NCBI RefSeq assembly: GCF_900215465.1
Contig: NZ_OBEH01000002.1
Coordinates: 618,937 to 682,936 of the forward strand
Reading direction: 5' to 3'
DNA: 64,000 bases
Source: Flagellimonas pacifica
Lineage (GTDB): Bacteria > Bacteroidota > Bacteroidia > Flavobacteriales > Flavobacteriaceae
This document shows, one piece after another, positions 41,834-51,850 of this stretch. A model generated the notes under the pieces. The model was given only the letters and a program-made list of their open reading frames with translations. It was not told where the DNA came from and made no database searches. The position numbers and the translations under genes are program-made. Position 1 is the stretch's first letter; each line of letters starts with the position of its first letter.

Positions 41834-43525
41834 ATGAAGTTGAGAATTTCATCATATTTCCTTTTAGTGTGCTTCATGCTATTTGCAACTTCTTGCTCTC
41901 AAAATTCAAAACCCGTTTTCCAAGAATACCAGACGGTATTCAAAATAGGAGATCGGCAAGAGTGGGCATCCAAAAACCTGGAGGATCCGTATTGGGAAAA
42001 ACGTATGGCATTGGTTCCAGATGGCCAGGTTTTCTGGTCTAGGACCAAAGTTGATATAATAAAGGCACCAGAAGCAATACAGCCCTATGGCCTCCGATTA
42101 GAGGTCTATGGTGAGTATGAAGTATTTTGGGACGGGGTTCCGATCGGTAAGAATGGAAACCCTGGGCAGGAAGCCGAGATGTCTCCGGAAGGTAAATTGT
42201 GGACCACATTTATTGTCCCTACCTACTTGACCAATGTAGGAGAGCATGTAGTGGCATTACGCTTAAGCAATTACTATTATCCGGACCATATAGGCAACTA
42301 CGATTTAAAGATTGATGATTATGATAATCTACTTAACGACCGACTCATTCAAAATTCCTATATGCATGTTTTTGCAGGTGCCTTTCTAATTGCCGCCATA
42401 TATTTTCTTTTTCTATTCTTAGGAAACAAGAAAGAGTATCCCACCCTTATTTTCAGCATCAGTTGTTTGCTCTTTTTTGGCTTAACAATGACCCACTTTG
42501 TGAGAACAACCATACCAATCCATTACAGTTTGCATGTTGTCCGCTTAGAAGTTATCACCAGCCTAATGTTCGGTATTTCGTTTTTAATACCACTTTATTT
42601 TTCCATGCAGTTCCCCTACCCCAAACGGAAATTCTTCTTAGGTATTTACACCATTATTCTTTTGTTTATATTTTCTATTGAACACCATTTATTTGATTAT
42701 ACCATCTTAAATATGGCGCTTAGCCTATTGATATTTTCTATGGGTGTAGCGGTTTATGGTGTATACAAAAAAGCCAAAGGGGCCTTTTTAGTGCTTCTCA
42801 CCCTACTTCTCTGCATATTCATTCGTCATTCCGTTTCATTTAATCTTAGTCTTTTCATCGGTTTTAGTTTAATTCTGCTTAACATGCTGTATTTACTTTC
42901 TTTACGAATAAAAGAACAACGATTGGCCTTTGAAAATTCTTTGCTCCAATCCACGCGCCTGCGTTTAGAATTGCTTAAAAAGAATATTCAACCCCATTTT
43001 ATAATGAACACGCTTACCTCATTAATAGATTGGATAGAGGAAAGCCCTAAAAAAGGTGTTTTGTTCATAGAAGCTCTGGCCAAAGAATTTGATCTTTTAA
43101 ATCAGATAGAAAACAAAACGTTGATTCTCATAGAACAGGAAATAGCACTTTGCCGTACACATTTGGAGATTATGGAGTACCGCAAAGAAGTGAACTATAA
43201 CTGGGAAGAAGAAGGCATAGATAATAAGCAAAAAATACCCCCAGGAATTCTCCATACTTTATTGGAAAATGGTATTACGCATAGTTTGCCCCTAGATGAC
43301 AACAGCATCAAATTTAAGCTTGTTTTTGAATCCAACAGTGATTACAAAAGTTATACATTTTTAACTTTTGCTGCAGCCGTAAGACAAGAAGCAAATATCA
43401 ATAAAGAAGGTACGGGACTAAAATACATAAAGGCGCGGTTAACAGAGAGTTACCATGAGCAATGGGATTTTACTTCAGAACCTGTACATCACGGTTGGAA
43501 AAGTATTATAAAACTATATTCTTAA
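41834..43525 (+). CDS. LytS/YehU-family sensor histidine kinase
   Basis: A 563-aa membrane kinase. A lipoprotein-like or signal segment (FMLFATSCSQ) leads into a periplasmic domain (about 30-180) and then about seven hydrophobic helices (185-365), as in 7TMR-DISM sensors. The kinase core follows: QPHFIMNTL carries the phospho-His, GILHTLLENGITH the N-box and GTGLKYIKARL the G-box, the arrangement of the His_kinase (LytS) type. The response-regulator gene starts 3 bp after its stop and is the clear partner. Confidence 0.88.
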   Translation: MKLRISSYFLLVCFMLFATSCSQNSKPVFQEYQTVFKIGDRQEWASKNLEDPYWEKRMALVPDGQVFWSRTKVDIIKAPEAIQPYGLRLEVYGEYEVFWDGVPIGKNGNPGQEAEMSPEGKLWTTFIVPTYLTNVGEHVVALRLSNYYYPDHIGNYDLKIDDYDNLLNDRLIQNSYMHVFAGAFLIAAIYFLFLFLGNKKEYPTLIFSISCLLFFGLTMTHFVRTTIPIHYSLHVVRLEVITSLMFGISFLIPLYFSMQFPYPKRKFFLGIYTIILLFIFSIEHHLFDYTILNMALSLLIFSMGVAVYGVYKKAKGAFLVLLTLLLCIFIRHSVSFNLSLFIGFSLILLNMLYLLSLRIKEQRLAFENSLLQSTRLRLELLKKNIQPHFIMNTLTSLIDWIEESPKKGVLFIEALAKEFDLLNQIENKTLILIEQEIALCRTHLEIMEYRKEVNYNWEEEGIDNKQKIPPGILHTLLENGITHSLPLDDNSIKFKLVFESNSDYKSYTFLTFAAAVRQEANINKEGTGLKYIKARLTESYHEQWDFTSEPVHHGWKSIIKLYS

Positions 43526-43528
43526 GAG

Positions 43529-44227
43529 ATGAACATTTTAATTGTTGAAGATGAATTGAGGATTGCCAAAAGAATAGAGCGTATGACCCGGGATATTTTT
43601 GGAAACGCCTTACAATCACTAAAGCATATAAATACACTCCATGAAGCATTGTTGTTTATTGAGAACAACAAACTGGACCTTGTTCTTTTAGATTTAAACC
43701 TTAACGGGGACAATGGTTTTGATCTTTTGGCAACAGCAGTTTCTAAATCTTTTCACACTATTGTTATTTCTGCATACAAAAATCAGGCAATTACAGCATT
43801 TGAATATGGGGTTTTAGATTTTGTTCCCAAACCTTTTAATAGAGCCCGATTAGAGCAGGCTTTAAATAGAACCATTACCAAAGAAAATACAGAAAACGAT
43901 AAAATAAAACTTTTAGCGATTAAGAAAAGGAATAGAATACAGCTCATACCTATTGAGGATTTACTTTACATAAAAGGGGCTGGTACGTATACGGAACTTT
44001 TTTTAGACGATGGAAAAAAAGAATTGCACGATAAATCACTCGAAAAGCTGGAACAGCTGTTATCACATACCTTTGAGCGTATTCATAAATCATACCTGGT
44101 GAAAATGTCCGAAGTAAGCGAAATTGTTGTGAAATCCGGCAGTAAATACATGGCAGTCCTAAAAAATGGGGAACTTATTCCTATTGGAAGAACAAGGTAC
44201 AAAGATATAAAGTCAAAGTGGCTTTAA
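43529..44227 (+). CDS. LytTR-family response regulator
   Basis: A 232-aa regulator. The receiver domain (2-125) has ILIVEDE, phosphoacceptor Asp in DLVLLDLNLNGDNG, switch Ser in VISAYKN and Lys in FVPKPF. The LytTR DNA-binding domain spans about 135-232 with IPIEDLLYIKGAGTYTEL and FERIHKSYLVKM. It is coupled to the LytS-type kinase just upstream. Targets may include the divergent PD40/kelch cluster, judging by position only. Confidence 0.94.
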   Translation: MNILIVEDELRIAKRIERMTRDIFGNALQSLKHINTLHEALLFIENNKLDLVLLDLNLNGDNGFDLLATAVSKSFHTIVISAYKNQAITAFEYGVLDFVPKPFNRARLEQALNRTITKENTENDKIKLLAIKKRNRIQLIPIEDLLYIKGAGTYTELFLDDGKKELHDKSLEKLEQLLSHTFERIHKSYLVKMSEVSEIVVKSGSKYMAVLKNGELIPIGRTRYKDIKSKWL

Positions 44228-44289
44228 TTATAGTGTTCCAATCTAGGGCCAAGGAGATTTTCAATAAACCATTCTCATCAATAAGCAAT

Positions 44290-45474
44290 TTAATACACTT
44301 TTATACTATTAAAGGCTCGTTTGTATTCATCCAAATTTTCTAAGGAATCAAGGGCTTCTACGGATTCATTGTGCTCTATCCAGTGCCTTAATTTGTCAGT
44401 ACCATTAATGATATCAATGGGGTTTTGCGTGTAATTGTATTCATAAGGGGGTGTTTTCCATTTGAAATCATCTCCTAAAAAATGGTATAGCTCACGCATA
44501 ATGAACTGTCCTACCCTCCATGGTTTAAACAGTGCCTTATTGGTCACATGAATCTGAACCCCTCCACAAACTGTATTCCCATGTTTTTGAAAAGTGGGAA
44601 GAAAAGTGATAGGTCTTAAAACAAAACCTTCAAGTTTTGACGACTTAATTCTTGGAACTAAATAGTCCATGTAAAAGGAAAAAGGTTCAATCTTGGGGTG
44701 TCCTACAATTTCCAAAGGTTGTGAAGTCCCTCTACCTTCGCTTAAGAGTGTTCCCTCAAAAAAAACAGTTGCTGGAAAAGTAATGGTACTTTCAGATCTT
44801 GCCAAATTAGGTGAGGGTAAGAACCATGGTAGCCCAGTATCTTCATAGTACATTTCCCTTTTCCAGTGTTGCATTTTTATGACTTCAAGTTTTGTTTTCT
44901 CCTTAACCCATAGTTTTTGATGCATCAGGGCAACTTCACCAATGGTCATGGCATATCTAATAGGAAGTGGATGCAGCCCAACAAATGATTCAAATTCCGG
45001 TTCTACCAAATTACCTTCCATATCAATGCCATTTATTGGATTTGGACGATCTAGAACAACTACTTGAATATCTTTATTGGAGCATTTTTCCAACAAAAGG
45101 GTAAGTGTATAAATATAGGTGTATATTCTACACCCAACATCTTGTAAATCAACAAAAAAGTGGTCAATTTCTGTTAACATTTCATCAGTGGGTATACGCG
45201 TTTCAGAATACAGGGAATATACCGGTATACCAAAATATGGGTGTATGACATGATCGGTTTCAACCATATTATCTTGTACATCTGTAGAAAAACCATGCTG
45301 CGGCCCAAATAATTTTATAAACTTTGACCCAAACATTTCTTTAAACCTTATTGCTGCATGCGTATATGTATGATCTATGGATCCATTATGGCACAACAAG
45401 GCCACATTTCCATTAAACTTTTTTTGAAGTGTTTTATCCTTAACTAAAACATCCAAACCTGTATAGACATTCAT
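44290..45474 (-). CDS. namZ: NamZ-type exo-beta-N-acetylmuramidase (DUF1343)
   Basis: A 394-aa member of DUF1343, whose characterised relatives (NamZ) release MurNAc from peptidoglycan fragments. Motifs seen: ALLCHNGSIDHTYTHA, FGPQHGFSTDVQDN, VDLQDVGCRIYTYIYTL and VLDRPNPINGIDMEG. Family members are usually exported, but here the start ATG is preceded by an in-frame TAA four codons upstream and no signal peptide is visible, so the enzyme may be cytoplasmic. It is 94 bp after susD on the same strand and completes an apparent peptidoglycan-fragment locus. Confidence 0.9.
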   Translation of the reverse strand: MNVYTGLDVLVKDKTLQKKFNGNVALLCHNGSIDHTYTHAAIRFKEMFGSKFIKLFGPQHGFSTDVQDNMVETDHVIHPYFGIPVYSLYSETRIPTDEMLTEIDHFFVDLQDVGCRIYTYIYTLTLLLEKCSNKDIQVVVLDRPNPINGIDMEGNLVEPEFESFVGLHPLPIRYAMTIGEVALMHQKLWVKEKTKLEVIKMQHWKREMYYEDTGLPWFLPSPNLARSESTITFPATVFFEGTLLSEGRGTSQPLEIVGHPKIEPFSFYMDYLVPRIKSSKLEGFVLRPITFLPTFQKHGNTVCGGVQIHVTNKALFKPWRVGQFIMRELYHFLGDDFKWKTPPYEYNYTQNPIDIINGTDKLRHWIEHNESVEALDSLENLDEYKRAFNSIKVY

Positions 45475-45517
45475 TTTGTTCTTTTTTTAGAATTGAAGGT
45501 CAGTTGTTAAAAGTATA

Positions 45518-45539
45518 GGGGCAACCGCGCCGCCGCCCC
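45518..45539 (-). other. GC-rich hairpin between susD and namZ
   Basis: A striking run GGGGC...GCCCC with a CGCCGCC interior stands in otherwise AT-rich DNA, 30 bases after the susD stop, followed on the minus strand by TATACTTTT. It may act as an attenuator lowering namZ expression relative to susD, or stabilise the susCD message 3' end. Confidence 0.4.
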
Positions 45540-45568
45540 CATACATAACTAAACAACTCAAAACCTTT

Positions 45569-46915
45569 TTAAATGGAAGGATTTGCCGGTGTATTTGGAT
45601 TGTTTTCCCTTTCCACTGTTGGATATGGGTAAAACTCTCTGTTCCTTTGATTGGTTGTATTGGCCTCTACAGGAACTGAGAAATTTGGAAAAAACCGTTT
45701 GTTATCTCCCCATCGCAATCCAGTGAGAAACAGTTCAATGGATCTGTTCTTATAGATTTCATCCAAAATTTCTGTTTGACTTGATGCATTGCCAGTCCAT
45801 GCAGCCAGGTTTGCATTGACTCCAAGAGGGTCATCATTCTTTTGCCGCACCAAATCAATTTGAGTAACTGCATTGTCCAATTGATCTTGCCTAGCATAAG
45901 CTTCTGCTTTGTTCAACATCATTTCACCTGGGAGATAAATGGGAACAGAGGTTGTGCCTGTAGCTGCAAAACCCAACATTTCACTAATTGCCTGGCCTCC
46001 AGCATCTGCATTGGCAAATCCAGCATCAGCACCTAGATAAAAAGCTATACGGCCATCGCCTGCCTCTGGAACAAATGTCCCTAGTAGACCAAAATTGGTT
46101 TGAGGCTTTAAATCTGTTGAATTAACAGTCCTATTCCAAATGGGGTTTTGATTATTAGCATCATAAATCCACATTGAATTGGTAGCATCACTGTCATTAA
46201 GAACTGCATCTGCAGCAGAAATTGCTTCTGAATAGTTCCCTGACCATAATTGATATCTTGATAAAAAGGCATTGATTGTTTTTGGGAGGCTAACATCTGC
46301 CCATAAAACGGTTGATTTAAACTCATCAGACATAGGTGTAGCTGCCAGTACATCACGTGCACCTTCTAAAAGAGATATGCATTCTGCCAACACTAATGCA
46401 CGTTCACTAAACGGAGCTTCTCCATCAGCGGAATTATTGATAGGTGCTTGTTCAAACATCTGGATCATAGCTCCCAAACACATTGCTTTGAACAAATGGC
46501 CATAGGCCAAAAGCCCACTACGTGTGCCAGCAGTGAGTTCCACCGTATTGGCTCCCTCAATTAACGATTCGGCCATTCCTTTGGCTCTCAAAAGGTTAAC
46601 CCACGGGTTGGTAATACCACCGCTTTCTGGTGGTAATTCGGCTCCACCCTTGGCCAGTTCATTTATATTTAAAAAGGTGTTGGTCACCCCTAGTTCTCTA
46701 GTGGTAATTCCTGGAGCTTCCACTACCTGTCTCAATACATTTACCGAATAATATTGCCTTATTCCTGTTGCCAAAGCAAAGAGTCCATCTTTTGTTTCCA
46801 AAACAACCTGCTCTGTTGGATTATTAGGGTTTTCAAACTCTGTATCACATGCGACAAACACGCTGTTTATAATAAGAAAAATGGTTATTATGCTGTATAT
46901 TTTTATATTTTTCAT
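45569..46915 (-). CDS. susD: SusD/RagB-family outer-membrane lipoprotein
   Basis: A 448-aa surface lipoprotein (signal with VACD lipobox near residue 23) that captures ligand for its SusC partner. SusD features are the TPR-like helices (GLLAYGHLFKAMCLGAMIQMFEQAP), YLPGEMMLNKAEAYAR, and the C-terminal region EILDEIYKNRSIELFLTGLRWGDNKRFF. It is 16 bp downstream of susC on the same strand and belongs to the same transcript. Ligand specificity is suggested only by the neighbouring NamZ gene. Confidence 0.93.
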   Translation of the reverse strand: MKNIKIYSIITIFLIINSVFVACDTEFENPNNPTEQVVLETKDGLFALATGIRQYYSVNVLRQVVEAPGITTRELGVTNTFLNINELAKGGAELPPESGGITNPWVNLLRAKGMAESLIEGANTVELTAGTRSGLLAYGHLFKAMCLGAMIQMFEQAPINNSADGEAPFSERALVLAECISLLEGARDVLAATPMSDEFKSTVLWADVSLPKTINAFLSRYQLWSGNYSEAISAADAVLNDSDATNSMWIYDANNQNPIWNRTVNSTDLKPQTNFGLLGTFVPEAGDGRIAFYLGADAGFANADAGGQAISEMLGFAATGTTSVPIYLPGEMMLNKAEAYARQDQLDNAVTQIDLVRQKNDDPLGVNANLAAWTGNASSQTEILDEIYKNRSIELFLTGLRWGDNKRFFPNFSVPVEANTTNQRNREFYPYPTVERENNPNTPANPSI

Positions 46916-46931
46916 CTTTCAATTTTTTAAT

Positions 46932-49900
46932 TTAAAATGTAGCTGTTACACCAAACTTAATTGTTGCTGGAATGGGAATCAGCCCCATAATACCTCCCCG
47001 TGATCCATTGCTTTGTGCATCAATGTTTACTTCCGGGTCATAGCTTGAAAAGTTGTCAATTGAGAATAGGTTACGTCCCGTTAAAGAGAATTTGAAACTT
47101 TCTACTCCTTTAAGCGGTTCTCGTAACAAATATCCCAATGATATTTCGCGAAGTTTAACATAGGAACCATCTTCAATGTAGGCCTCAGCAATACCAAAAT
47201 TTGCCCTACCTGTTCCTCTAACATCATCTCCTCGTAATTCGCTTGCTGTTGCAGGGCCACCGCCAAAACGATAGAACATCCGTTTGTCCCAGCTTAAAAT
47301 ATCAACGCCTTGAACAGCGTCCAACTGCATTCTAAATGAAAAATCCTTGTACTTTAATTCGTTGATCAATGAAGCTATAAAATCAGGATTGGGGTCTCCA
47401 ATAACCTTGCTCAAGTTAGCTCCACTAGGCTGTCCTGAACCATCTCTTTCTGGCACGGGATTACCATTGGCATCCACCGAACCCTTTTCTCTTTGTGGAA
47501 GTCCACCGGGAGTCAAGAGTAAGCTTCCGTCAGGATTTCTGGCATAATACCCTTGGTAAAATACACCTAAAGGTTCTCCATTTTTAGCAACAGAAAAATT
47601 GAAATTTCCAATTCCAAACTGTTCACCCGCAATATCATTTACCTCATTTCTATTGGATGAATAGGTTCCTGTAATCGACCAACTAAAGTTATTTGTTTGA
47701 ATTGGAGTTGCTGTTATCATCGCTTCAAACCCTTTATTGGTCATTGTTCCTATATTTTCCACTCTAGATCCGGCACCTGTACTCGGAGATAGTGTACGTG
47801 CAAGCAAAAGATCTTCTATATCTTGCGAGTAATAGGTCAGTTCAAGTCCTAATCTATTATCAAACAGGGCCATATCAACTCCAAACTCCAATTCGGTTTG
47901 TCTTTCAGGTTTCAAATTGGCATTTCCTAGTCGCGTGGGTGCTATCAAACCTGAATTTCCATCAATACTTATGGCTGCATAATTAGATAGCCTATCAAAA
48001 GGCCCAATAGCCGTAAGGTTACCGGCCTGCCCCCAAGCTGCCCTAAGTTTAAAACTATTGATGACATCACCTATATTCTCTTGCCAAAAATCCTCTTCTG
48101 AAAGAAGATATGATGTACTTGCCTTGGGGTAAAATTGATTTCTTTCATCCTTTCCAAATACCGAAGATCCATCCAACCGAATTGCACCAGTGAGGAAAAG
48201 TTTATTGTCTAGACCAAACGTCTGCTGTAAAAATCCTCCCCAAAAAGTCCTCTCGCTCCTACTTTCATTTGTGGTTATTGAAGCTGCCCCATTTGTGGTT
48301 TTAACACCCAATGCCAATCCAGTGCCAGAAATGGACCGAACTATATTTTCATCAGCTTGCCAAGAAAACCCAGCTGTTGTGGTAGATTTTAAGTTTTCAC
48401 TTAACATTTTATCAAAAGAGGCATTCAAATCGCTATTGAACAATTTTGCGCTTATAGTAGTGGTACTTGCACTGCCCAATGGCACCGTGGTAGTTCCTAT
48501 TGGAACATATCTGGTCCCTCTTGATTCTGCATTGTCATACCCTAGGGTATAATTAATCTTTAGATTATTGGTTGGGGATAAATTTATCTGAAGGTCACTG
48601 ATTGTCCTATTGTTGTTTTGCTGAAAATCAAATGTTTCAATGTATTCCAGAATGTTTGGATAAAAGGTCATTTGTGGGTAATTACCGTTCTCATCTGGAG
48701 CGGGGTCAATTTTATTGTTGGTAAACAAAATGGTCTGTAAGACCCCAAATCCATATCCTCCATTGGGGACATCATTACTGTGACTTGTAGAAAAATACAT
48801 ACCAGCTGAAGCTGATGCCCAGTCATTGATTTTCTGATTAACCCTTATTCTACCCCCTTTTCTCTCATAATCGGTGGATTTCATTATCCCTTCGTTTTTC
48901 AAATAAGAGAGTGAAGCAAAATAGTCCGTGTTTTCGGTTCCCCCAGAAATTGAAACATAATTATCCGTTCCAGCTGAATTCTGAAAAACCATATCCTGAT
49001 AATCATATCGCGTAACAGGTTCCGTATCAAGAACTGTAATGTCTGTAGAAGTCCAATCCAATGGCTCTTCATTGAAATCCCGTTTTTTTCTTAGGAAATT
49101 GAAATTTACACTGGAGGATACCGTAATTACCGGTTTTCCAGATCGTCCTTTTTTTGTAAAAATCTGTACTACTCCATTACTTGCTCGTGATCCATATATT
49201 GCTGCAGCTGCCGCACCTTTAATAACTTCTACCCTATCAATATCTTGTGGATTAATGTCCGACAAGCGATTTTGGACCACACTGGTCACATCCAGCACGT
49301 TAGTGGAGTTATTGTTTACTATTACCCCATCAATAATATACAACGGATCAGAGCTTCCGTTGACCGTACTAGCACTCCTTAACCTAACACTAATACCTCC
49401 AGCGGGATCTCCCGAGTTTTGTGATACTTGAATCCCAGCCAATTTACCAGAGAGCGCTCCTGTAATATCAACAGCTCCAGATTCAGCTATCTCAGCCCCA
49501 GTGACACTAGAAATGGTATTTCCTATTTGTTTTTTAGCTGTTAATGCTCCAACTCCAGTTACTACAACCTGATCCAATCCCAGAATATCGGTGCCCATGG
49601 TAACATTGCTTACAACTTCAGCTTGCGTTCCAAGGGTTATGGCAACTTCTTGGGTAGTAAAGCCTAGCGACCTGAAAACAAGCACATAATCCCCTGCATC
49701 AATAGTTGTCTGTAATAAATAATTACCTTCAAAATCGGAAATGACACCTTGGTTAGTACCTTTAATTTGAACTGTTACACCTGGTAGAGGTTCTCCAATT
49801 TCATCGATGATTCTTCCTGAAATATTAAAAGACTCCTGGATTATAATATCATCCAAAGAGGTTTCTTCTATAGGTGCATCTGCTCTATTTAATGTTAATA

Positions 49901-50249
49901 CAATTTGGCGATCAATTATTTTGTATTTGATGCTACCATCGGGAAACAGTTTTTTAAGAACCTTTCGGATTTCTTGTTTTTTAACTTGAATGCTAACTTT
50001 GCGTTCCAAATCCAATTCCTCTTTGCTGTAGAAGAATTTGAATTCGGTTTTTGATTCTATTTCCTCAATAATTTTGGATATAGAGCCGTCTTTTATATTC
50101 AGATCAATCTTGATTTTTTGCGCATACCCCGGTTCTGCCTTTAACTGGAAGAGGGCTACCATGAAAAACAAGAGTAAAAATTTCATTTTTAAATCAAATT
50201 CTGGAAAGATGCTGGAACACCTAACCAATGAGTTCATTAGTTTTTTCAT
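46932..50249 (-). CDS. susC: SusC/RagA-family TonB-dependent receptor with STN domain
   Basis: A 1105-aa outer-membrane importer. After the signal region, an STN (secretin/TonB N-terminal) domain, about 47-115, allows transenvelope signalling through the adjacent FecR/sigma pair. A carboxypeptidase-regulatory-like domain follows (NISGRIIDEIGEPLPGVTVQIKG, about 144-218), then the plug with RLRSASTVNGSSDPLYIIDG and VEVIKGAAAAAIYGSRASNGVV, and a 22-strand barrel. Paired with SusD. It is preceded by a structured leader with a 12-bp stem hairpin. Confidence 0.95.
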   Translation of the reverse strand: MKKLMNSLVRCSSIFPEFDLKMKFLLLFFMVALFQLKAEPGYAQKIKIDLNIKDGSISKIIEEIESKTEFKFFYSKEELDLERKVSIQVKKQEIRKVLKKLFPDGSIKYKIIDRQIVLTLNRADAPIEETSLDDIIIQESFNISGRIIDEIGEPLPGVTVQIKGTNQGVISDFEGNYLLQTTIDAGDYVLVFRSLGFTTQEVAITLGTQAEVVSNVTMGTDILGLDQVVVTGVGALTAKKQIGNTISSVTGAEIAESGAVDITGALSGKLAGIQVSQNSGDPAGGISVRLRSASTVNGSSDPLYIIDGVIVNNNSTNVLDVTSVVQNRLSDINPQDIDRVEVIKGAAAAAIYGSRASNGVVQIFTKKGRSGKPVITVSSSVNFNFLRKKRDFNEEPLDWTSTDITVLDTEPVTRYDYQDMVFQNSAGTDNYVSISGGTENTDYFASLSYLKNEGIMKSTDYERKGGRIRVNQKINDWASASAGMYFSTSHSNDVPNGGYGFGVLQTILFTNNKIDPAPDENGNYPQMTFYPNILEYIETFDFQQNNNRTISDLQINLSPTNNLKINYTLGYDNAESRGTRYVPIGTTTVPLGSASTTTISAKLFNSDLNASFDKMLSENLKSTTTAGFSWQADENIVRSISGTGLALGVKTTNGAASITTNESRSERTFWGGFLQQTFGLDNKLFLTGAIRLDGSSVFGKDERNQFYPKASTSYLLSEEDFWQENIGDVINSFKLRAAWGQAGNLTAIGPFDRLSNYAAISIDGNSGLIAPTRLGNANLKPERQTELEFGVDMALFDNRLGLELTYYSQDIEDLLLARTLSPSTGAGSRVENIGTMTNKGFEAMITATPIQTNNFSWSITGTYSSNRNEVNDIAGEQFGIGNFNFSVAKNGEPLGVFYQGYYARNPDGSLLLTPGGLPQREKGSVDANGNPVPERDGSGQPSGANLSKVIGDPNPDFIASLINELKYKDFSFRMQLDAVQGVDILSWDKRMFYRFGGGPATASELRGDDVRGTGRANFGIAEAYIEDGSYVKLREISLGYLLREPLKGVESFKFSLTGRNLFSIDNFSSYDPEVNIDAQSNGSRGGIMGLIPIPATIKFGVTATF

Positions 50250-50297
50250 AATTTTGTTTTGATTTTTGTTGATTCGTACGACTTAGATCAAATTTGT

Positions 50298-50327
50298 AAT
50301 CGGAAAGTGCTGGAACACTTTCCGATT
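50298..50327 (-). other. hairpin in the susC leader
   Basis: A perfect 12-bp stem (AATCGGAAAGTG, loop of six, CACTTTCCGATT) lies 49 bases in front of the susC start. Its loop-side sequence GTGTTCCAGCA reappears inside the first codons of susC, near 50205-50222. It could be an attenuator or control RNA structure; there is no T-run after it on the susC strand. Confidence 0.5.
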
Positions 50328-50414
50328 TTTAGTTTTCAGTTGTGTTCAGTTCATATTTTATTTGTTTTGGTTACTTCCATAGCTATGATATGAAAGCTGG
50401 GTTATATTTATTTT

Positions 50415-51629
50415 TCATTGTTGGTTGTTTACAATGGTTATACTATCGTTGTTTGCCATATAGCTAAAAGGTGTATGTTCTTGGCATATCCTTAAAATTT
50501 GATCTAAAGATTCTTTCGAAAAAGTTCCTGTGAACTTTTTATCATTCAGTTGATGAAAATCATTGTTAATAGTTACATTGAAGTGCCTTTCCAATTCCTT
50601 TAAAATCAACTCAAATCGATCATCCACAAAAAATAGCTCTCCTTTTGTCCAGGCGGTGTATTTAGATACATTTACCTGATCTACAGCAATTGCGCCTTCT
50701 TTAAAAACTGCACGGTCACCAGAGGTTAATGTAATGGGTTGTTGACCTTCCGCGTTGTTAGATTTATACACGCCAACACTACCTTCAACCAACACTGTAG
50801 AAGTGTTGTTTTCATTTTTGTAGCTGGAAACATTAAACTCTGTACCATATACACTAGTATTCATATCATCAGTGATTACAGTAAAAGGTCTAGTTTTATC
50901 CTTTTCAACAGAAAAATATGCCTCTCCTTCCAAATAAACATCCCTTGGCTTTCCCCTTAAAAAAACTACTGGATATCTAAGTTTGGATCCTGAATTTAGG
51001 AAGACATGTGAGCCGTCAGAAAGTATCAATTCAAACTTCTTTCCATATGGAACCGACAATTGATTATAGGATACATTCTCCGTTGCAGCAATGCTTTCTG
51101 CCTCATACAACAAGGTATTCTGCTTCTGATTTACTATTTGATGCCCTTTATTGTTGGTAATGATTCCTGAAGATGTATCATCCAGTATTTTTATAGTACC
51201 ATCTTCCAATTCCAAGGTTATGCTTGGTTCACTAACTACAGTTGTATCCTCGCGGTTATTAGGTGCTCCTGTTAGATATATTATATAAGCCATCCCTACT
51301 ATTCCAACAAAAAGAGCTGCTACTTTTAAGATATAGCTTCTTTTTAGTCGGTGTGGCCTTTTGGCACCATAAATTTTATTCTCTACACCTTTTCTGCGTT
51401 GAATCACATTTTGCCACATGGCATCAAAATCTTCATCGGGAAGTTCGTGAATGTCAAAGTCCATTAATTGTATAAAACGCAAAGCATTTTGAATGATCTC
51501 TCTTTTTTCAGGATTTGAAGCAACCCAATTATCCCAAAAATTTGCGGTCATTTCATCCGGGTTCAAAACCCATTTTTGAAAATACTCATCCTTTATAAAA
51601 TCCTCTTCCTTATAATTGGCGTACTTCAT
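50415..51629 (-). CDS. FecR-family anti-sigma factor
   Basis: A 404-aa inner-membrane regulator. A cytoplasmic N-terminal domain (1-90) precedes one transmembrane helix (YILKVAALFVGIVGMAYIIYL, about 94-114). The periplasmic FecR domain follows (NQLSVPYGKKFELILSDGSHVFLNSGSKLRYP, about 190-300), then the DUF4974 domain (LDQILRICQEHTPFSYM). It transmits the loaded state of the SusC STN domain to the sigma factor. It is 221 bp downstream of the sigma gene. Confidence 0.93.
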   Translation of the reverse strand: MKYANYKEEDFIKDEYFQKWVLNPDEMTANFWDNWVASNPEKREIIQNALRFIQLMDFDIHELPDEDFDAMWQNVIQRRKGVENKIYGAKRPHRLKRSYILKVAALFVGIVGMAYIIYLTGAPNNREDTTVVSEPSITLELEDGTIKILDDTSSGIITNNKGHQIVNQKQNTLLYEAESIAATENVSYNQLSVPYGKKFELILSDGSHVFLNSGSKLRYPVVFLRGKPRDVYLEGEAYFSVEKDKTRPFTVITDDMNTSVYGTEFNVSSYKNENNTSTVLVEGSVGVYKSNNAEGQQPITLTSGDRAVFKEGAIAVDQVNVSKYTAWTKGELFFVDDRFELILKELERHFNVTINNDFHQLNDKKFTGTFSKESLDQILRICQEHTPFSYMANNDSITIVNNQQ

Positions 51630-51850
51630 TTAGCTCTATATGTAACAGGGCAGAAACCCTATTTTCTTAATAAGAGGAAGAAAACCATTTTTTACCCCAT
51701 GTTAAATTCACTTTTTTTAAACAGAATATATAATAATTTGATTTTCAATTGATTAAAATCTATTATGTAAAGTAAAAAATATAAGTAAATAGGCAAGATC
51801 GGGGTATTTTAAAAATAATACCAGACAAGACCTGCCAAACTATGTAAAGA

